This document shows, piece by piece, positions 23,016 through 34,659 of a DNA stretch of 64,000 bases. Source of the stretch: Carposina sasakii (taxonomy: Eukaryota; Arthropoda; Insecta; Lepidoptera; Carposinidae). Under the pieces are notes generated by a model that worked only from the letters and a program-made list of their open reading frames with translations, was not told where the DNA came from and did not search any database. Location: assembly GCA_014607495.2 (NCBI GenBank), contig CP053148.1, forward strand, positions 7,998,001-8,062,000, written 5' to 3'. The position numbers and the translations under genes were made by a program. Position 1 is the stretch's first letter. Every line of letters begins with the position of its first letter.

Positions 23016-23124
23016 TTAAATATCACATATCAATCAGTATTATTTAATAAATAGTTTATAATTAGTACAGGATCAATTAGTCTTATTATAATTAACTCCT
23101 ATAAACCCATATTTATATATGTTA

Positions 23125-23345
23125 CTAGCTGTTGCCCGCGGCTCCATTTGCGTGGATGTAGCTTATTGCGTGGAAGGGGTATATTTATTTATATTTTTTC
23201 ATTTACAGAAATCGTTATAAGTATAAGAAATAGATTACGACCTTTTCTCAGACCTTCCAGATACATAAAATTTCATAAAAATCGGTCAAGCCGTTTCAGA
23301 GGAGTTTAAAAGTAGGAAATCTCTGAATAGTTAGCGTTTCAGTTA
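23125..23345 (-). mobile_element. Helitron-like element fragment
   Basis: On the plus strand ACTAGCTGTTGCCCGCGGCT marks the inverted CTAG end. CATAAAATTTCATAAAAATC and GGTCAAGCCGTTTCAGAGGA are the expected interior words. The 5' TC end is not clear. It lies between the piggyBac element and the right motif array. Confidence 0.6.
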
Positions 23346-23481
23346 CCATTATGACGTCATCGAACATTTCAAAACAACAAACAAGTTGGAATAACCGAAA
23401 TAATCGGATTGAGCGTAGATTATAATTTCTTAATATATGATTTCCTACAACCCATCCCAAAATTGTTTTTCATTTCATTGC

Positions 23482-23637
23482 AGTGGGACGAACGGGAATT
23501 TAATAAAATATTAAATTATATTCCCGTTCGTCCCACCATGATGGTGAGTGGGACGAACGGGAATAAAATTGTAATATTTTATTAATTTTCCATTCGTCCC
23601 ACTGGTGGGACGAAGTTTGGTGGGACGAACGGGACTT
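23482..23637. repeat. Right array of GGGACGAACGGGAA motifs
   Basis: Six motif instances lie in alternating orientation, including GTGGGACGAACGGGAA, TTCCCGTTCGTCCCACC, GTGGGACGAACGGGAA again, CCATTCGTCCCAC and GGTGGGACGAACGGGA. 23547-23636 is the inverted match of 21512-21609. 23482-23545 is an additional unit in direct match to that array's second half. The function is unknown. Confidence 0.85.
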
Positions 23638-24073
23638 ATGTTTTCTGGAAATGGGCTAATTATGTAAATTTAGACTGTATTTAACCTATCCTATAATATA
23701 TAGGTATATTTCATAAATAGCTTTCTACAAAATGGCTTCTATGATTTCGCTGCTTCATACGTTACAATTATTATTTACGTTTGCGCCGTTAGCTGTCAAA
23801 TAAATATAACATGGCAAAAATACCGGAGAATTTCGTATATCGCACTTTAAACGAACGACATGTCATTTACAAGTATGTGCTATATCGGTGAGCCCTTTGA
23901 TCTTCCCTGCCAAAGTTGACGCGAGGACATATACGTCCCTTCAATATATATGTTCACAAAAAGGGCGTAAGTAATTGGTTATTGGTATGTGAGTAATTGG
24001 TATGTGAAAAAGGAAATAGTGTTTTTGTATATTTTGTGATTAGGTTACAAATTTAGGTAATATTTTGAGATAA

Positions 24074-24337
24074 TACGCTGCTCTGGGAGTGAAAAAAAAA
24101 ACGTATAATACTACAGCTGCTTCTCTTCCTAGGCATACTGTACAAGTCAGCAGAGGAACAAGAGGGTCTTGGTGTTTTGTAGGCGATGGGCTGACCACCT
24201 GTCACAACTAACCGAACTTTTACATCTCAACTATACCCTCAAAATTGGCCAGAAGTGGCACCATGTGGTTCTATCGGCCCTTGGTGCTCTGCCTACCCCG
24301 TAAGGAATAAAGGCGTGATTTTATGTATGTATGTATG
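24074..24337 (+). mobile_element. SINE family D, near full length, with 13-bp TSD
   Basis: TATTTTGAGATAA flanks both sides (24061-24073 and 24338-24350), a perfect target-site duplication. Inside are CAGCTGCTTCTCTTCC, GGGTCTTGGTGTTTTGTAGG, GCACCATGTGGTTCTATCGG and GCCTACCCCGTAAGGAATAA, and it ends in an ATGTATGT tail. Copies are at 26171, 42360 and 56932. The head is not clearly tRNA-like. It is non-coding. Confidence 0.8.
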
Positions 24338-24659
24338 TATTTTGAGATAAGTGCGCGCAAAAATCTTGTACAAAATAAATAAAATAGATAGAAAATCTCA
24401 GTATATCATTTTTAAAGCAATTGCGACGCTATGTATAAAATTCCAGTTATTTAATATCTTAAACTTATTTTACGTAACTAGACATTATTAGTATCATAAT
24501 CTTCAAACCTCGCTTAACTAAAACATATATGTTAATATTATTTTTCTTCCCATAATGATACCTTCACCCTGGTATATTTCAAACCGAGTACAATACAGCG
24601 ACAATATTCCACTTAACTCATCCGGATGATCTGCACATCCTCACATCGACAATTCACTA

Positions 24660-25370
24660 CATATTGCTGGTCTCGAGTAAGCGCCTACATTAAAAATTGC
24701 CCACTGAAAGGGCCTATTCACGAGCCACGTACCAGAGTGAATGGCTCGATCGGAACGAATTCAAAAATAGCCGGGTAGAATGCGGAATACTCGTACATTC
24801 AGTATTACTCGTACTTACTGGGCAGAACGCTCCTTATTCACAGACGTGTTAAAAACTTATTCGATATTCAGATCGCAACGTGTTGCGTTCCATGGATTAT
24901 GCATGTTTCACGATGAAGGTATTTATCGTTCTGGCTACATACAAACGAGTATTGTAGGGTTTTACGGCGTTATTGAATTCGTTCAAAGTTCTTTGATTAC
25001 TTACTTAGGTATTGTATAAGTTTAGGTACAAGACCACAACTAGAACTAGATGAGAAATAAATTTGTTGAAATCCTTTGTGTTAACTGAGCACAGATTTCG
25101 CTGATATCTGATATTCGTGTGTCTAGGATTGCTTATGAGGTACGTAAATCTGATTTTGCTTTCCAAAAACTGATATTTATCTTTTCTGATGTTAAAATCA
25201 CAACGTTTTCTCAAGTATAATATCATATTTAACGTATAGGCTCTTTCAGTCTTTAAGGCCACCGCTAACTAGACTAAGTTTGTTTTTAGCTGAGCTTACG
25301 TTATTTATGTAATTTTTTTATACCTGTAAGTCCACCGCAAACTTTGCACATATAAAGGTAATACATGAAA
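24660..25370. other. Unassigned DNA
   Basis: No element or gene is recognised. A short imperfect inverted pair, TATTCACGAGCCACG and GAGTGAATGGCTCG, is near 24717-24752. Several open frames of up to 85 codons have no recognisable product. Confidence 0.35.
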
Positions 25371-25379
25371 AAAAAAACC

Positions 25380-25430
25380 CTCCTGTGGTAGTAGCCTTGT
25401 AGCGTGCCCTGAGGGAGGCCTACGTCACAC
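25380..25430 (+). mobile_element. RTE-tailed short element, tail fragment
   Basis: CTTGTAGCGTGCCCTGAGGG and AGGCCTACGTC match the 3' part of the repeat at 8725-8992, cut off before its final tail. Confidence 0.5.
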
Positions 25431-25757
25431 CCCTGAACATTTTTATAACAATATACAGTTTTCGAATGTCTCCATCGTTATATTGCAAAGGACTTCGGAA
25501 ATAGGCATAAGAATAACCAGAAAGGGCTCCTAATGAGGGTCCAGCACATTACGTCGGAGTCCGCAACACATCTGCAGAATCCACAGAATAGCAGTGTATA
25601 GGTGGCCTATGTATGTATATACCTTACATTTCAAATACAAACGGTGTTATTACAAAACTGCTTCTAAAGTTAGACTCTGTTTTAAAATGACATTTGACAG
25701 CATACTGTATGGAATAGCATACAATTTTAGTGTTAAATTAAATTAATATATAAGGTA

Positions 25758-25880
25758 ATAAATTAATATAATTGAACCGGTGGCTTAGTGGTTATAGCGG
25801 CTGGCACGGTTTGCAGCGGTCGTGGGTTCGATTCCCACTCGGGTGAAGAATTTTTTCCATGTTCTTTATTAATAATTTTA
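25758..25880 (+). mobile_element. tRNA-like SINE, family C, with 14-bp TSD
   Basis: A perfect duplication TAATATATAAGGTA flanks it (25744-25757 and 25881-25894). Inside are a box A-like GTGGCTTAGTGGTTATAG and a box B GTGGGTTCGATTCCCAC with a pairing T-stem. GGGTGAAGAATTTTTTCCAT and an A/T tail follow. The acceptor stem does not pair fully, so it is a retroposed copy and not a tRNA gene. A second copy lies at 54672-54730. Confidence 0.8.
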
Positions 25881-26170
25881 TAATATATAAGGTATAAATT
25901 TTGTCAAAATGTAAGGGTGGGTCTATATTTTTATTCTACGACTTAAATTTTTTATGTCGCAGCAGTTGCAGAGTCACGCTAGGTACCCACTCTCACGCTA
26001 TAAAGAGAAAGAAGCGAAATTAATGTGCCTGTGATATACTGAACGCTTTGGCTCATGTGTAGTTGGACATTATATTGGCTTAGTACATAAAATAGGTAAC
26101 TCTTATAAACTATTTTGAATGCTGTATCTTAGCAAACACTGCGCTATTACAAAACCGTATGTAAAGTTAC

Positions 26171-26314
26171 ATACATATATACAATCACGCCTTTATCCCT
26201 TACGGGGTAGGCGGAGCACCAAGGGCCAATAGAACCACATGGTGCCACTTCTGACCAATTTTGAGGGTATAGCTGAGATGTACAAGTTCGGTTAATAGTG
26301 ACAAAAAGTTAGTA
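26171..26314 (-). mobile_element. SINE family D, 5'-truncated, 10-bp TSD
   Basis: GTAAAGTTAC at 26161-26170 and 26315-26324 flanks the insertion. Read on the minus strand the element ends in the ATGTAT-type tail next to 26171. It contains the inverted GGCGGAGCACCAAGGGCC and ACCACATGGTGCCACTTCTG words of the family. Confidence 0.8.
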
Positions 26315-26399
26315 GTAAAGTTACACTCTGTTGAATAATAACAATTGACAGCAAAATTAATAGAATGTTTGTCAAATTTGTGCAATGATAACACGGCAT

Positions 26400-27220
26400 G
26401 TGTCTTAGTTGGGTTAAAGATGCGTAATGTTGACTATGGTGAGAGGAAAATGCTAGCCAGTACGTAGCTAGCCAATATTAGCCATGGGAGGTCGTAGGTC
26501 TACATTGACCATCGCATTTCCTCCCTATGCTTCCTTCATAGCAGGACCACACTAAGATTTTATAGTGATGTCCATATCGTGAAGAAAACTGTTTTATGCA
26601 TAAAATTATACAACGCTCACGAAAAGCGGTTTGTAGTTCATTAGCCTTTTTCACGTTTCGACTTTTATTATTAGCTTTTATTTATGTTACTATTGACACG
26701 ATTCTTACAATCTACATGCGATCTCTAAGCTTTCTTATATTTTGTTTCAACTGTTTTTTAAGTTACTCGATCATGGTCGCGATAATTTATATCAGTTTTT
26801 GCAGGTTTTATATAATACGAATTAACTTTACTGTAGTCTATACTTCATTTTGTGTCTTTTCGCGTCAATGTAATATGATTTTCCACGTTATTAGAAACTA
26901 CATTTTTATTAATTCAATTCACTGTAATATTAGTACAATTACCTTTATACCTATCTACCTGCAAATTGTAAACATCAAGACAAAGGTAAAGATTTTGAAG
27001 TTTCTAAACTTAGGCTACCTGTCCGATTGAAATGCTAAAATAAATGTGTATTCTGGAATAGCGTAGATACGAATACCTGCATCTATATAATCTTTGGGTA
27101 TAACGCTTGAGCTACCTGTCATTCAACTGAAATAAATCGAAGTTATGTTTAGAACATGTTTTAGATATATGATGTACGCGAACTTAATATTTATCGCTCA
27201 TCTGCTTATTGAATAACACC
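26400..27220. other. Unassigned AT-rich DNA with a chance ORF
   Basis: A 144-codon open frame (26596-27030) encodes only a hydrophobic, Phe/Ile-rich peptide of the kind any AT-rich frame gives. It has no motif, and I see no splice or promoter context. I do not call it a gene. Confidence 0.4.
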
Positions 27221-27223
27221 TCT

Positions 27224-27632
27224 TATTACAAACATTTACGATTAGGAGAATATGTACCTATGTACTAGGTTGCCTATCCAAATATGGCCGCAAATATTTG
27301 CTGTAACAGCTCTACTTAACTCTAACTTGTGGACAAATTGAAATAGGCAACTTTATACCATAATAATCAGAAAAATTGCTTTTCTTTTATTTACAAATCA
27401 TTAAAAATATGAGCGAAGGAAGCGTAGGTTCCTGGTACTTGCGGCAAATTGTGAAATGGTAACCCTGTTTTTTCGCAATCTTTAGGTACATGCGTTTCTT
27501 TTTTGGAAATTAGCTGATATATTATTTTTAAAAACGTGAGCATAATTCGATGGTAAAAATAATTTTTGAAAATTATATAACATACCTACTAGCGGTAGAT
27601 AAATATTCTCCTAATCGTAAATTTTTGTAATA
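27224..27632. mobile_element. MITE with ~30-bp terminal inverted repeats
   Basis: TATTACAAACATTTACGATT (from 27224, continuing AGGAGAATAT) is the inverted complement of the right end up to 27632 (ATATTCTCCTAATCGTAAAT, TTTTGTAATA), with one or two mismatches. The 340-bp interior has no protein. No certain target duplication. Confidence 0.75.
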
Positions 27633-27639
27633 CAATAAA

Positions 27640-28700
27640 CAGATGCGCATGGTACATCTTCAGTGGGATCTTAGGCTACCAATAATGAGCACTGGAAACA
27701 ATGAATAGGTGTCTGTCCTAAAACAAAACGATAAATTGATTAATTAATATTTTTGTAAAAATAAATCTTAGCCAACAAATCGTAGGTTTTATATCTCTAA
27801 CAACTTCAGAAATACATAGTTCCCGCAAAATATATCATACCTGATTTTACGCCATGACAGATAAAAAACGGCCCTGCATATGTTACTCGAAATGAAGGTA
27901 TCACCAGACCATCCCTGTCACACAGCGCATAAGCCTCTTTCTTTAATGTACATACATAAATCCGAATTAAAACCAAAAGAGGACCCAGGAATAAATAATG
28001 CCGCCTCGTTTTTCAGAGGTCTTAAGTCGGGCCTACTTTATACGGAAATGTTTTTATTTTTCGTTTTTAAAAACACTGGTAATTATGACTAAGCAGATAT
28101 AGCGAGAGAAAATTTTGTGACCCTGTTTTTTCTTCTTTTATTTATCCGCGAGCTTCATTTCTTGCGGTAGGAATTTACCTTGAAATAGATGGCTCCAAGC
28201 ATGATATTAAGCTGTACCTTTTATACCAGAAAATCAACATAGAAGTTCTTTTGCGTATTTTTTTTATTTCATTCAATAGAAGGATTTGGTTCTACCGGAT
28301 GCTCTTCGCATTAGTTTATACTCAAAATGAATATCGCAATAGCAATTTCATGAAAACCGTTTCAACTAAAAAGTCATACTCCTAAAAGCTTTTAAAAATA
28401 TTCATGTCCGTGAGGACGGGATACTGAAACCACTATTTACATACATTATTCAAAATGTTCTATGGAGTGAGAAAATTCAGTAATTTAATAAAAGAAATAT
28501 TATTTTGTGGGTTAAATTTTGTTGTGGAAATTCATGTACCTACTCGTACTGGTGCTGGGTTGGCAGTATATAGTATAGTAATAATAAAGCAGGTACAATT
28601 TAAGAAGTTGCCACTTTCGTTATAAATATGAAAAACGGGTATTTTAAGGTGGTTAATAAACCAATATATCGAACTATAAACCAATCATATTTTGTCCCAA
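27640..28700. other. Unassigned AT-rich DNA
   Basis: No recognisable gene, RNA or repeat. A 70-codon frame at 27880-28092 lacks any motif. Confidence 0.4.
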
Positions 28701-28715
28701 AACGCTAAGGTAAGC

Positions 28716-28923
28716 ACCCTATTGCCTAAACCGTACGCAAAGATTAGATTGGAATCTTAACGTAACCTCTATTATATGGTTTTACCTACATATTATCTCA
28801 CCCAATCAAATGGTTAATAAATTGTATAGGTAAAACCCATTAACATTGATTTGCTTGGAATCGATGGTTAAGTGAATTACCTATACTTATCGATTCTTTA
28901 GTGTAATTATTAGGTAATAGGTT
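28716..28923. repeat. Weak inverted-repeat pair
   Basis: ACCCTATTGCCTAA (28716-28729) and TTAGGTAATAGGTT (28910-28923) pair with two mismatches about 200 bp apart. It may be the ends of an aged MITE. Confidence 0.3.
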
Positions 28924-29754
28924 CTATTTGGTATTATAGCTACATACCTAATATATAGAAACAAACAAAAAAGACTGAATGTTAAGCAATGCCCATCACA
29001 GTATAGTCTCGAAAATTGCATCCAAAAAAGAAAAATTTATATAGCGGCTCACTCCGAATTCTATGCTGAAACGAAATTGCCATTAATTTGAACGAAGTCA
29101 TGGGCGGTCGCAAGTTTACCTATTATGCTGTAAATTTTTGTAACGAACTAGTAAATTCGCATAGAACAATGATCTGTATGCGTAAGTTTTTTATTAACTT
29201 TGCTACAAGCTGTTTACACGTGTGTGTAAATAATAGTTAATGGTATTACATACTAAAGGTAAGATATACCTATACATTTCTCAGCTAAATAAAACCATTC
29301 CCTCTCTAATGAATCTCTTAAGACCTCCTTAGTTACACGAAGTTAATAGATTACAAGTACTATTTAAATCTTACTGAATACCATCCAAGGTATATTGGAC
29401 TCTGGTAATAAATAGAACAAGGGTTTTTTCGAAGTACATTTGAACAAGTACACTAGGATGAAAAGTAGGTTGAAATTGAAATTAGTTTGCTAGGAGTGTA
29501 TCACATTTAATGGCTATTTAGAATGACTCGATAACATTTCTCATTGGATTCATTACCGGTAGCTAGATTGTTGTATCTGTGCCCGAAAAGCGGAGGTAGG
29601 CTCAACCCTTACCACGTGGGACTTAATAGACTAAGTGATGAAAAGTGGGTGTGTAAATTGCACAATGGGCATCACTAAAAAATTCTATCTGAATTTCTAT
29701 CTCACCTTGTTAATTTTCCCAAGTATACAAACTTTTACATTTATCTAAATAAAA

Positions 29755-30260
29755 CTAGCTGATCCGGCAGACGTTGTTTTGCAATTTAAATTACTGTTAG
29801 GGTTGCTGGCAGTTAAAAAAAGTTTTAAAAATCCTAGACGATGAAACTTTTACCACCATAGCCTTACGAGCATAAAGGCTCGAGCACACCGGATGCGTGT
29901 GCGTGCTCGTAAGCGTAGACGTGCACGTACCGCTGAGTTGTAAAGTATGGAACTGTATAGGCACGGGCAGACCAGTTGCGTATGCGTAGACGTAAGCATA
30001 GACGTCAAGCGGTGACAGTTCTATACATTAAACTCAGAGGTACGTGTAGGTCTACGCTTACGTGCACGCACACGCATCCGGTGTGCTCGAGCCTTAAAAA
30101 TATATTCTTCGGCACATACACAATTTAATATCGTAGAATTACAAAACATTTTAAACACTGCATAATTTTGACAGATACTCTATACATTTTATTTTTAATG
30201 TCAAATGCAATGGTCAATTGTCTTTTTTTGTCTTACTTTTTGAAATGCGCTTTTATAATA
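29755..30260 (-). mobile_element. Helitron-like element interrupted by a MITE
   Basis: The plus strand reads ACTAGCTGATCCGGCAGACG, TTTTACCACCATAGCC and, after the nested MITE, TTCGGCACATACACAATTTA. This layout is that of CTAG-ended Helitron-like repeats in minus orientation. The distal end is uncertain. Confidence 0.45.
29876..30094. mobile_element. Harbinger-like foldback MITE with TAA duplication
   Basis: A TAA trinucleotide flanks both sides (29873-29875, 30095-30097). The arms AGGCTCGAGCACACCGGATG, then CGTGTGCGTGC, are matched by GCACGCACACGCATCCGGTG, TGCTCGAGCCT. Arm pairing continues into GTAAGCGTAGAC/GTCTACGCTTAC. A 3-bp TWA target duplication is the rule for PIF/Harbinger and Tourist MITEs. 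The 219-bp unit is GC-richer than its surroundings and has no coding capacity. Confidence 0.8.
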
Positions 30261-30924
30261 ACACCGAGTATGACAGCTGCTGTATAAGTAGTTGGGTGGT
30301 AGAAAAAACACGTACACGTACAAAATAATTTAATTAACATTGATATAAAACACTTTCTTTAAAAAACAAGTGAAGATTTTACCAATAGATTTGATCAAAA
30401 TAATAAGAGAAGTTACACAACCAACAGAAATTACTAGCTAAATAAAAATTTGTGTTGTGGTTACTTTAATAAAATTATGGGGCTTACATAAATATTTCAA
30501 CATCCAATGTCGTTTTTAGCCTTACAGATCAGAGATTTCATCACTTTCCCCTGTTTATGGTAAAAGTTTCAACTCCAACTTTTATTTCGCCATTAGAAAA
30601 GCTTGCTTATAATAATTAAAGCTTTTTATGTCTTTGGAATTCAGTACGAGTATTTATGTTTCTTTGAGTTGCTGGCGAGTTCTTAACAATGACGTGCTTT
30701 AAATGAAATAACACAATTAAATTTCCTTGTTTATACTCTCGAATAACTATTTTGTACTGGACTTTAACACTGGTATTTTAAATTGTATTTTCTTTATAGA
30801 ATACCTGTACTTAGGAGTAGGTACTTTGAAACCTTGGCATAAAAATACATTTTTAATAGCTGTGGGATTACATTTACGTAAGTAAACTATAAAGGACACT
30901 GACAAGTTCACTAGAAAAAATCAG

Positions 30925-31012
30925 CTGCATCTACTACCGTGCATGTCGTAAGAGTTGACTAAGAATAAGGGCATTCTCCTAGGCGATGAGAGATCATCAC
31001 CTAAGAGTACAA
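30925..31012 (+). mobile_element. SINE family B, body fragment
   Basis: CCGTGCATGTCGTAAGAGTT, GGGCATTCTCCTAGGCGATG and AGAGATCATCACCTAAGAG follow the order of the family body. Neither head nor tail is recognised. Confidence 0.5.
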
Positions 31013-31019
31013 AACAGTG

Positions 31020-32440
31020 ACCAAGTGTCACTGTTTTTTACATTTAAATCAGCTATGATAAACGTGGCTATAAGATCTCATTCGCAGTCCCGCAATATTG
31101 GCTAGCATTTTGGGGAACACAATCGTGTGTATTTACATGTATAACATCGTGAATGTAAACAAAAAAATTATAACGAAATCAGACGTTAAAGGGCCGGCCA
31201 TTATTGGTGCTTTGGCTGCAGCATTTGCATATTCATGGTACCCTTCTCTGCGATGTGGCGCGATCGTTAAGCCCTGACAAAAAATTACACGTCATCGTTA
31301 TATTTTTATCGCACTTTTCATTGGACATAAATAAGATTTTTTAAGTTTCAACTTGATTCGCTTGATTATATGAAAAATGCTGACCCAATTTATACTAATT
31401 TATTCCGGCGGAGAGACGTTCTGGTCTTGGGAAAATTTAAAATAAATTACTTTAGCTGTTTTTAGTAACATCTGTAGAAAAATTATGTATAAGTTTTTAA
31501 TAAACCACTAACGCAAATAAAATATTTATTAAGATAATACTTTGTCATGGCTCAGTTACTTCCATTTATATTTATAATATGAAATATGGTAATGCGATTA
31601 TGTGCTTAGTTAATTTTATTAACACTATTGTACATAATACTTTTATGTTATTCATCCGTTAAACTAAAAAAAATATTTGTAACATGCATACAATTAATTA
31701 CTGACCCTTTTCCGATGACTTGCTATTCTGAGATACATTAGCTTGAATTAAGGTTGTTAATATTATTTAGAAATATAGGTATGTCCCGTATCACTTATTA
31801 TTTAGTACCTATTAATAATAATATTGACACGTCAAAGGTTATATGGGTCATGCTCCCTACCTAGTAAAGGTATTTTCATTGTGCAATTAATATTAAATTA
31901 TTAAAAGAAAAAAAAACCCGGTAGACATATTTTTTCAATCCAATAATGAGATCGTTTAGAGCAGCTAGCCGTATTGCAAAACAGCGCTTCCTACAGTCTA
32001 CAACGTCGACACAACCGATCGATATGTCTAAATAACCTCAAAAATATTGAAAAATTATTCTAAACAAACTCACAGGCAAAGGTTTGTGTACGATAAAAAA
32101 TAATAAACAAAATGTTGGCACAGGGCTCGCGAGATAGGGGTGATTAATGTTCTACCCCGCATCACGTCAGCCGGCGGTAATTACAGAAACTTAGAATTTT
32201 CTGATATTTTGAAACCAAAATTTTGACGTCGTAGGTAAAATGATGAAAATCGAAAAAACCTATGGTAGATTTTTCATCCCATGAAAACATCAAATATGAT
32301 TCTCTTGTCTCTAATTTCCGTATTGTATCTAGTTTTCTTGACGTACTCGGAAAACGTTAATAAATCTTCATCGTCATCTCTTCATCTCTATCTGCATTAG
32401 AATAGGTTTTGAAAAACGTTCAATATTTAGTCAATATTTA
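31020..32440. other. Unassigned AT-rich DNA
   Basis: No coding or repeat structure is recognised, apart from occasional A-runs. Confidence 0.4.
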
Positions 32441-32442
32441 TC

Positions 32443-33660
32443 TTACAAAAAAGAGCTGTCCGTGCAATTCTAAACTTAGGGTCCAGGATCACGTTACGTA
32501 AGAAATTTAAAGTATTGAATATAATGACTTTAGCTTCGAATTATATTTATGAAAATTTATTATATGTTCATAAGAATTTTGATAAATATAATAAAATGTC
32601 TGATATGCACAAAATAAATACAAGAGGTAAGAACAGACTTGTTGCTCATGTGTTCCGTCTCCGCAAAGTCAGTAAGTCATGGTTAATGTATACTTTTCTA
32701 CAACAAGCTTCCAGATACACTCAAAGGGCTACCTATCTGTAAATTTAAAAACATTGTGAAGAAAAAACTTTGCATTAAATAATATTATACAGTATTAGAA
32801 TATTTAAATGATAGTGAGCCATGGAAGTGAATTGTTCTAGCATCCCCAAGTTACGCAATCTATGTTTTACTTTTATATTTAGCTTAGTAGGTAAAGTTAA
32901 TATGTGTTGGTGAATGTGACCAGAAGCGCTATTGTGTATCATGCGTGACTTCTTTAATCTAATGTTATTACCAGATATAGTATATACTTATTTGACATTG
33001 ACTTGTACTCTGTGTACACATTTTTTTATTTTATACAGTTTTAATTTGACATGGACCTGTACTTACATTGTGTAAGTGGATATGTAATTTATATGAATTT
33101 AATTAAATTGTGTTATGATAATTGAATTTATACACACTAAGTGAGTTAAGTATTACTATGATTATCTGATATCTAATCCAATCTAAGATTCTTTTGTTAA
33201 TACGTTACTCAGTTTTGACTGTGTCGCTGGGAGCTTTCTTGCTATTTCTTTTTCCAAGCAATGACATTTCACTGAAATAGTGTAACAGTAATAGTAGAAT
33301 CATGCGGTGTGTCAGACCTAATGTTGGTTTTGCCATTAAGGAGAACTGTCTAGCAGCTCTACTGGATTTCATCTTTAGGCGACCTTAACTCTTATTAACT
33401 CCTCGTTGGTGGCTATTAAGCCCCGAATCGCCAACTTATGCCTGACAGACCGTCACAAATCGCACCTTGAGGTGGTGACCGTTGCCAAAGCAAAAGCTTT
33501 GCGATTTAATTTTTTAGGTTGTTTAAATTCACCTCTTTTTTTGTTTGGTAGCGGTTTCATTTTGGGGTGCGAACATAGAAAGTAACATATAAAATGACCA
33601 TCGACAAACAAGTTGTTAATGCTTTCATGTCGAATAAATGATATTGAATTTGAAAATAAA
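32443..33660 (+). mobile_element. LINE 3' end (RT C-terminus plus long 3' UTR), 5'-truncated
   Basis: The plus strand reads LQKRAVRAILNLGSRITLRK and later NTRGKNRLVAHVFRLRKVSK. After a frameshift near 32680 it reads FYNKLPDTLKGLPICKFKNI and VKKKLCIK, with stop at 32780-32782. This order (RAIxNLG, NTRxKxxL, FYNKLP, FKxxVKKxL) is the C-terminal region of CR1/Jockey-group reverse transcriptases. A long 3' UTR runs to AATAAATGATATTGAATTTG near 33635-33660. The catalytic RT core is absent, so it is dead. Confidence 0.75.
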
Positions 33661-33664
33661 GTTA

Positions 33665-34580
33665 TATTTGTATGAATACAACAATAATTATAGTATTATC
33701 TCAAGATAATTGTTAATCTGTCTAATAAGGCCACAATCTCATAAATACCGCCAACTCATTAGCAATAACGTACGTCACCCTAAGGCTGCATTCAAACCAG
33801 AACATTTTGCTAAACATTTGCCACAAAAAATACAGTACCTACTACATTATACGTATGATATTTTCTTACTTCGTATCAGTCAAAATGTTATAGTTTATTC
33901 TATTAAAATAACTTATTACAAAAAATCTGAATTTTGAGTCTAAAAGCTGTTTCTTCCAATAACGGTCAGTCTATCTGTCAATTTGGAGAATAAAGTTGAT
34001 GCTGTCTCTATCTAGATCAAGTTTTCCCTAATAAGTGTGTTTCACCATAAAAGCAAAAAACTTTTTAAATACTTCCCCTAATTACCTTTGGCCGTTATCA
34101 AAAATGTTGTTCTTTGCATCATTTGGCATAACACAATTTTTTACAATAAGTTAGATTCTTTTGCCAACGTTTATATTAAACACAGCCTTATACTCGCAAA
34201 ACAAGCAATTTCCCCTCTTGCTAATTTCCCCGAGACCTCTCACAGGCATCTAGACATTTGTAATGGGCTCGTATCAAAGGCATGCAGTAAATGCTTAACA
34301 ACAACATTTAAAGTCCTGTTCAAACTTACGCGATATCGCGAGAAACTGCGATATTGTTACAATTGTACGGATGCCTAGTATTTCTGCGTTTTTTAAATAT
34401 TTATTACCGTTAGTGCGAAATTAGGTTACAAAGATTTGAATTGATAAACATTTGTGTGACTGCTACAATACATAGTCCAAAGGTAGTCTTAGGAGCGCGG
34501 ATTATAAATAAAGAAACATCTATGGATTAAAAATTAATTTTAAATTTTATAATCATACCAATGGTGGATAGGTACAATAC
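33665..34580. other. Unassigned AT-rich DNA
   Basis: Open frames of up to 96 codons (34088-34378) carry no recognisable domain. No repeat of this window is found. Confidence 0.35.
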
Positions 34581-34584
34581 AATA

Positions 34585-34655
34585 TTCCGGTATATACCGG
34601 GATTTGATCCTAGGGTCTTCTGCTCAGAACGCAGGGCGTCTACAAAATATCAATT
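34585..34655 (-). mobile_element. tRNA-like SINE head, degraded
   Basis: On the minus strand a box B-like GGATCAAATCCCGGTATATA follows GTAGACGCCCTGCGTTCTGA and GCAGAAGACCCTA. This is a tRNA-derived head pattern. The tail and box A are not clear. Confidence 0.4.
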
Positions 34656-34659
34656 TTCA

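Noticed and set aside
25770..25850. A functional tRNA gene
   Set aside because: Box A and box B are good, but the acceptor stem does not pair and a 14-bp duplication flanks the unit, so it is a SINE.
26596..27030. 144-codon open frame as a membrane protein gene
   Set aside because: The peptide is Phe/Ile-rich throughout, as expected from AT-rich DNA, with no motif and no gene context.
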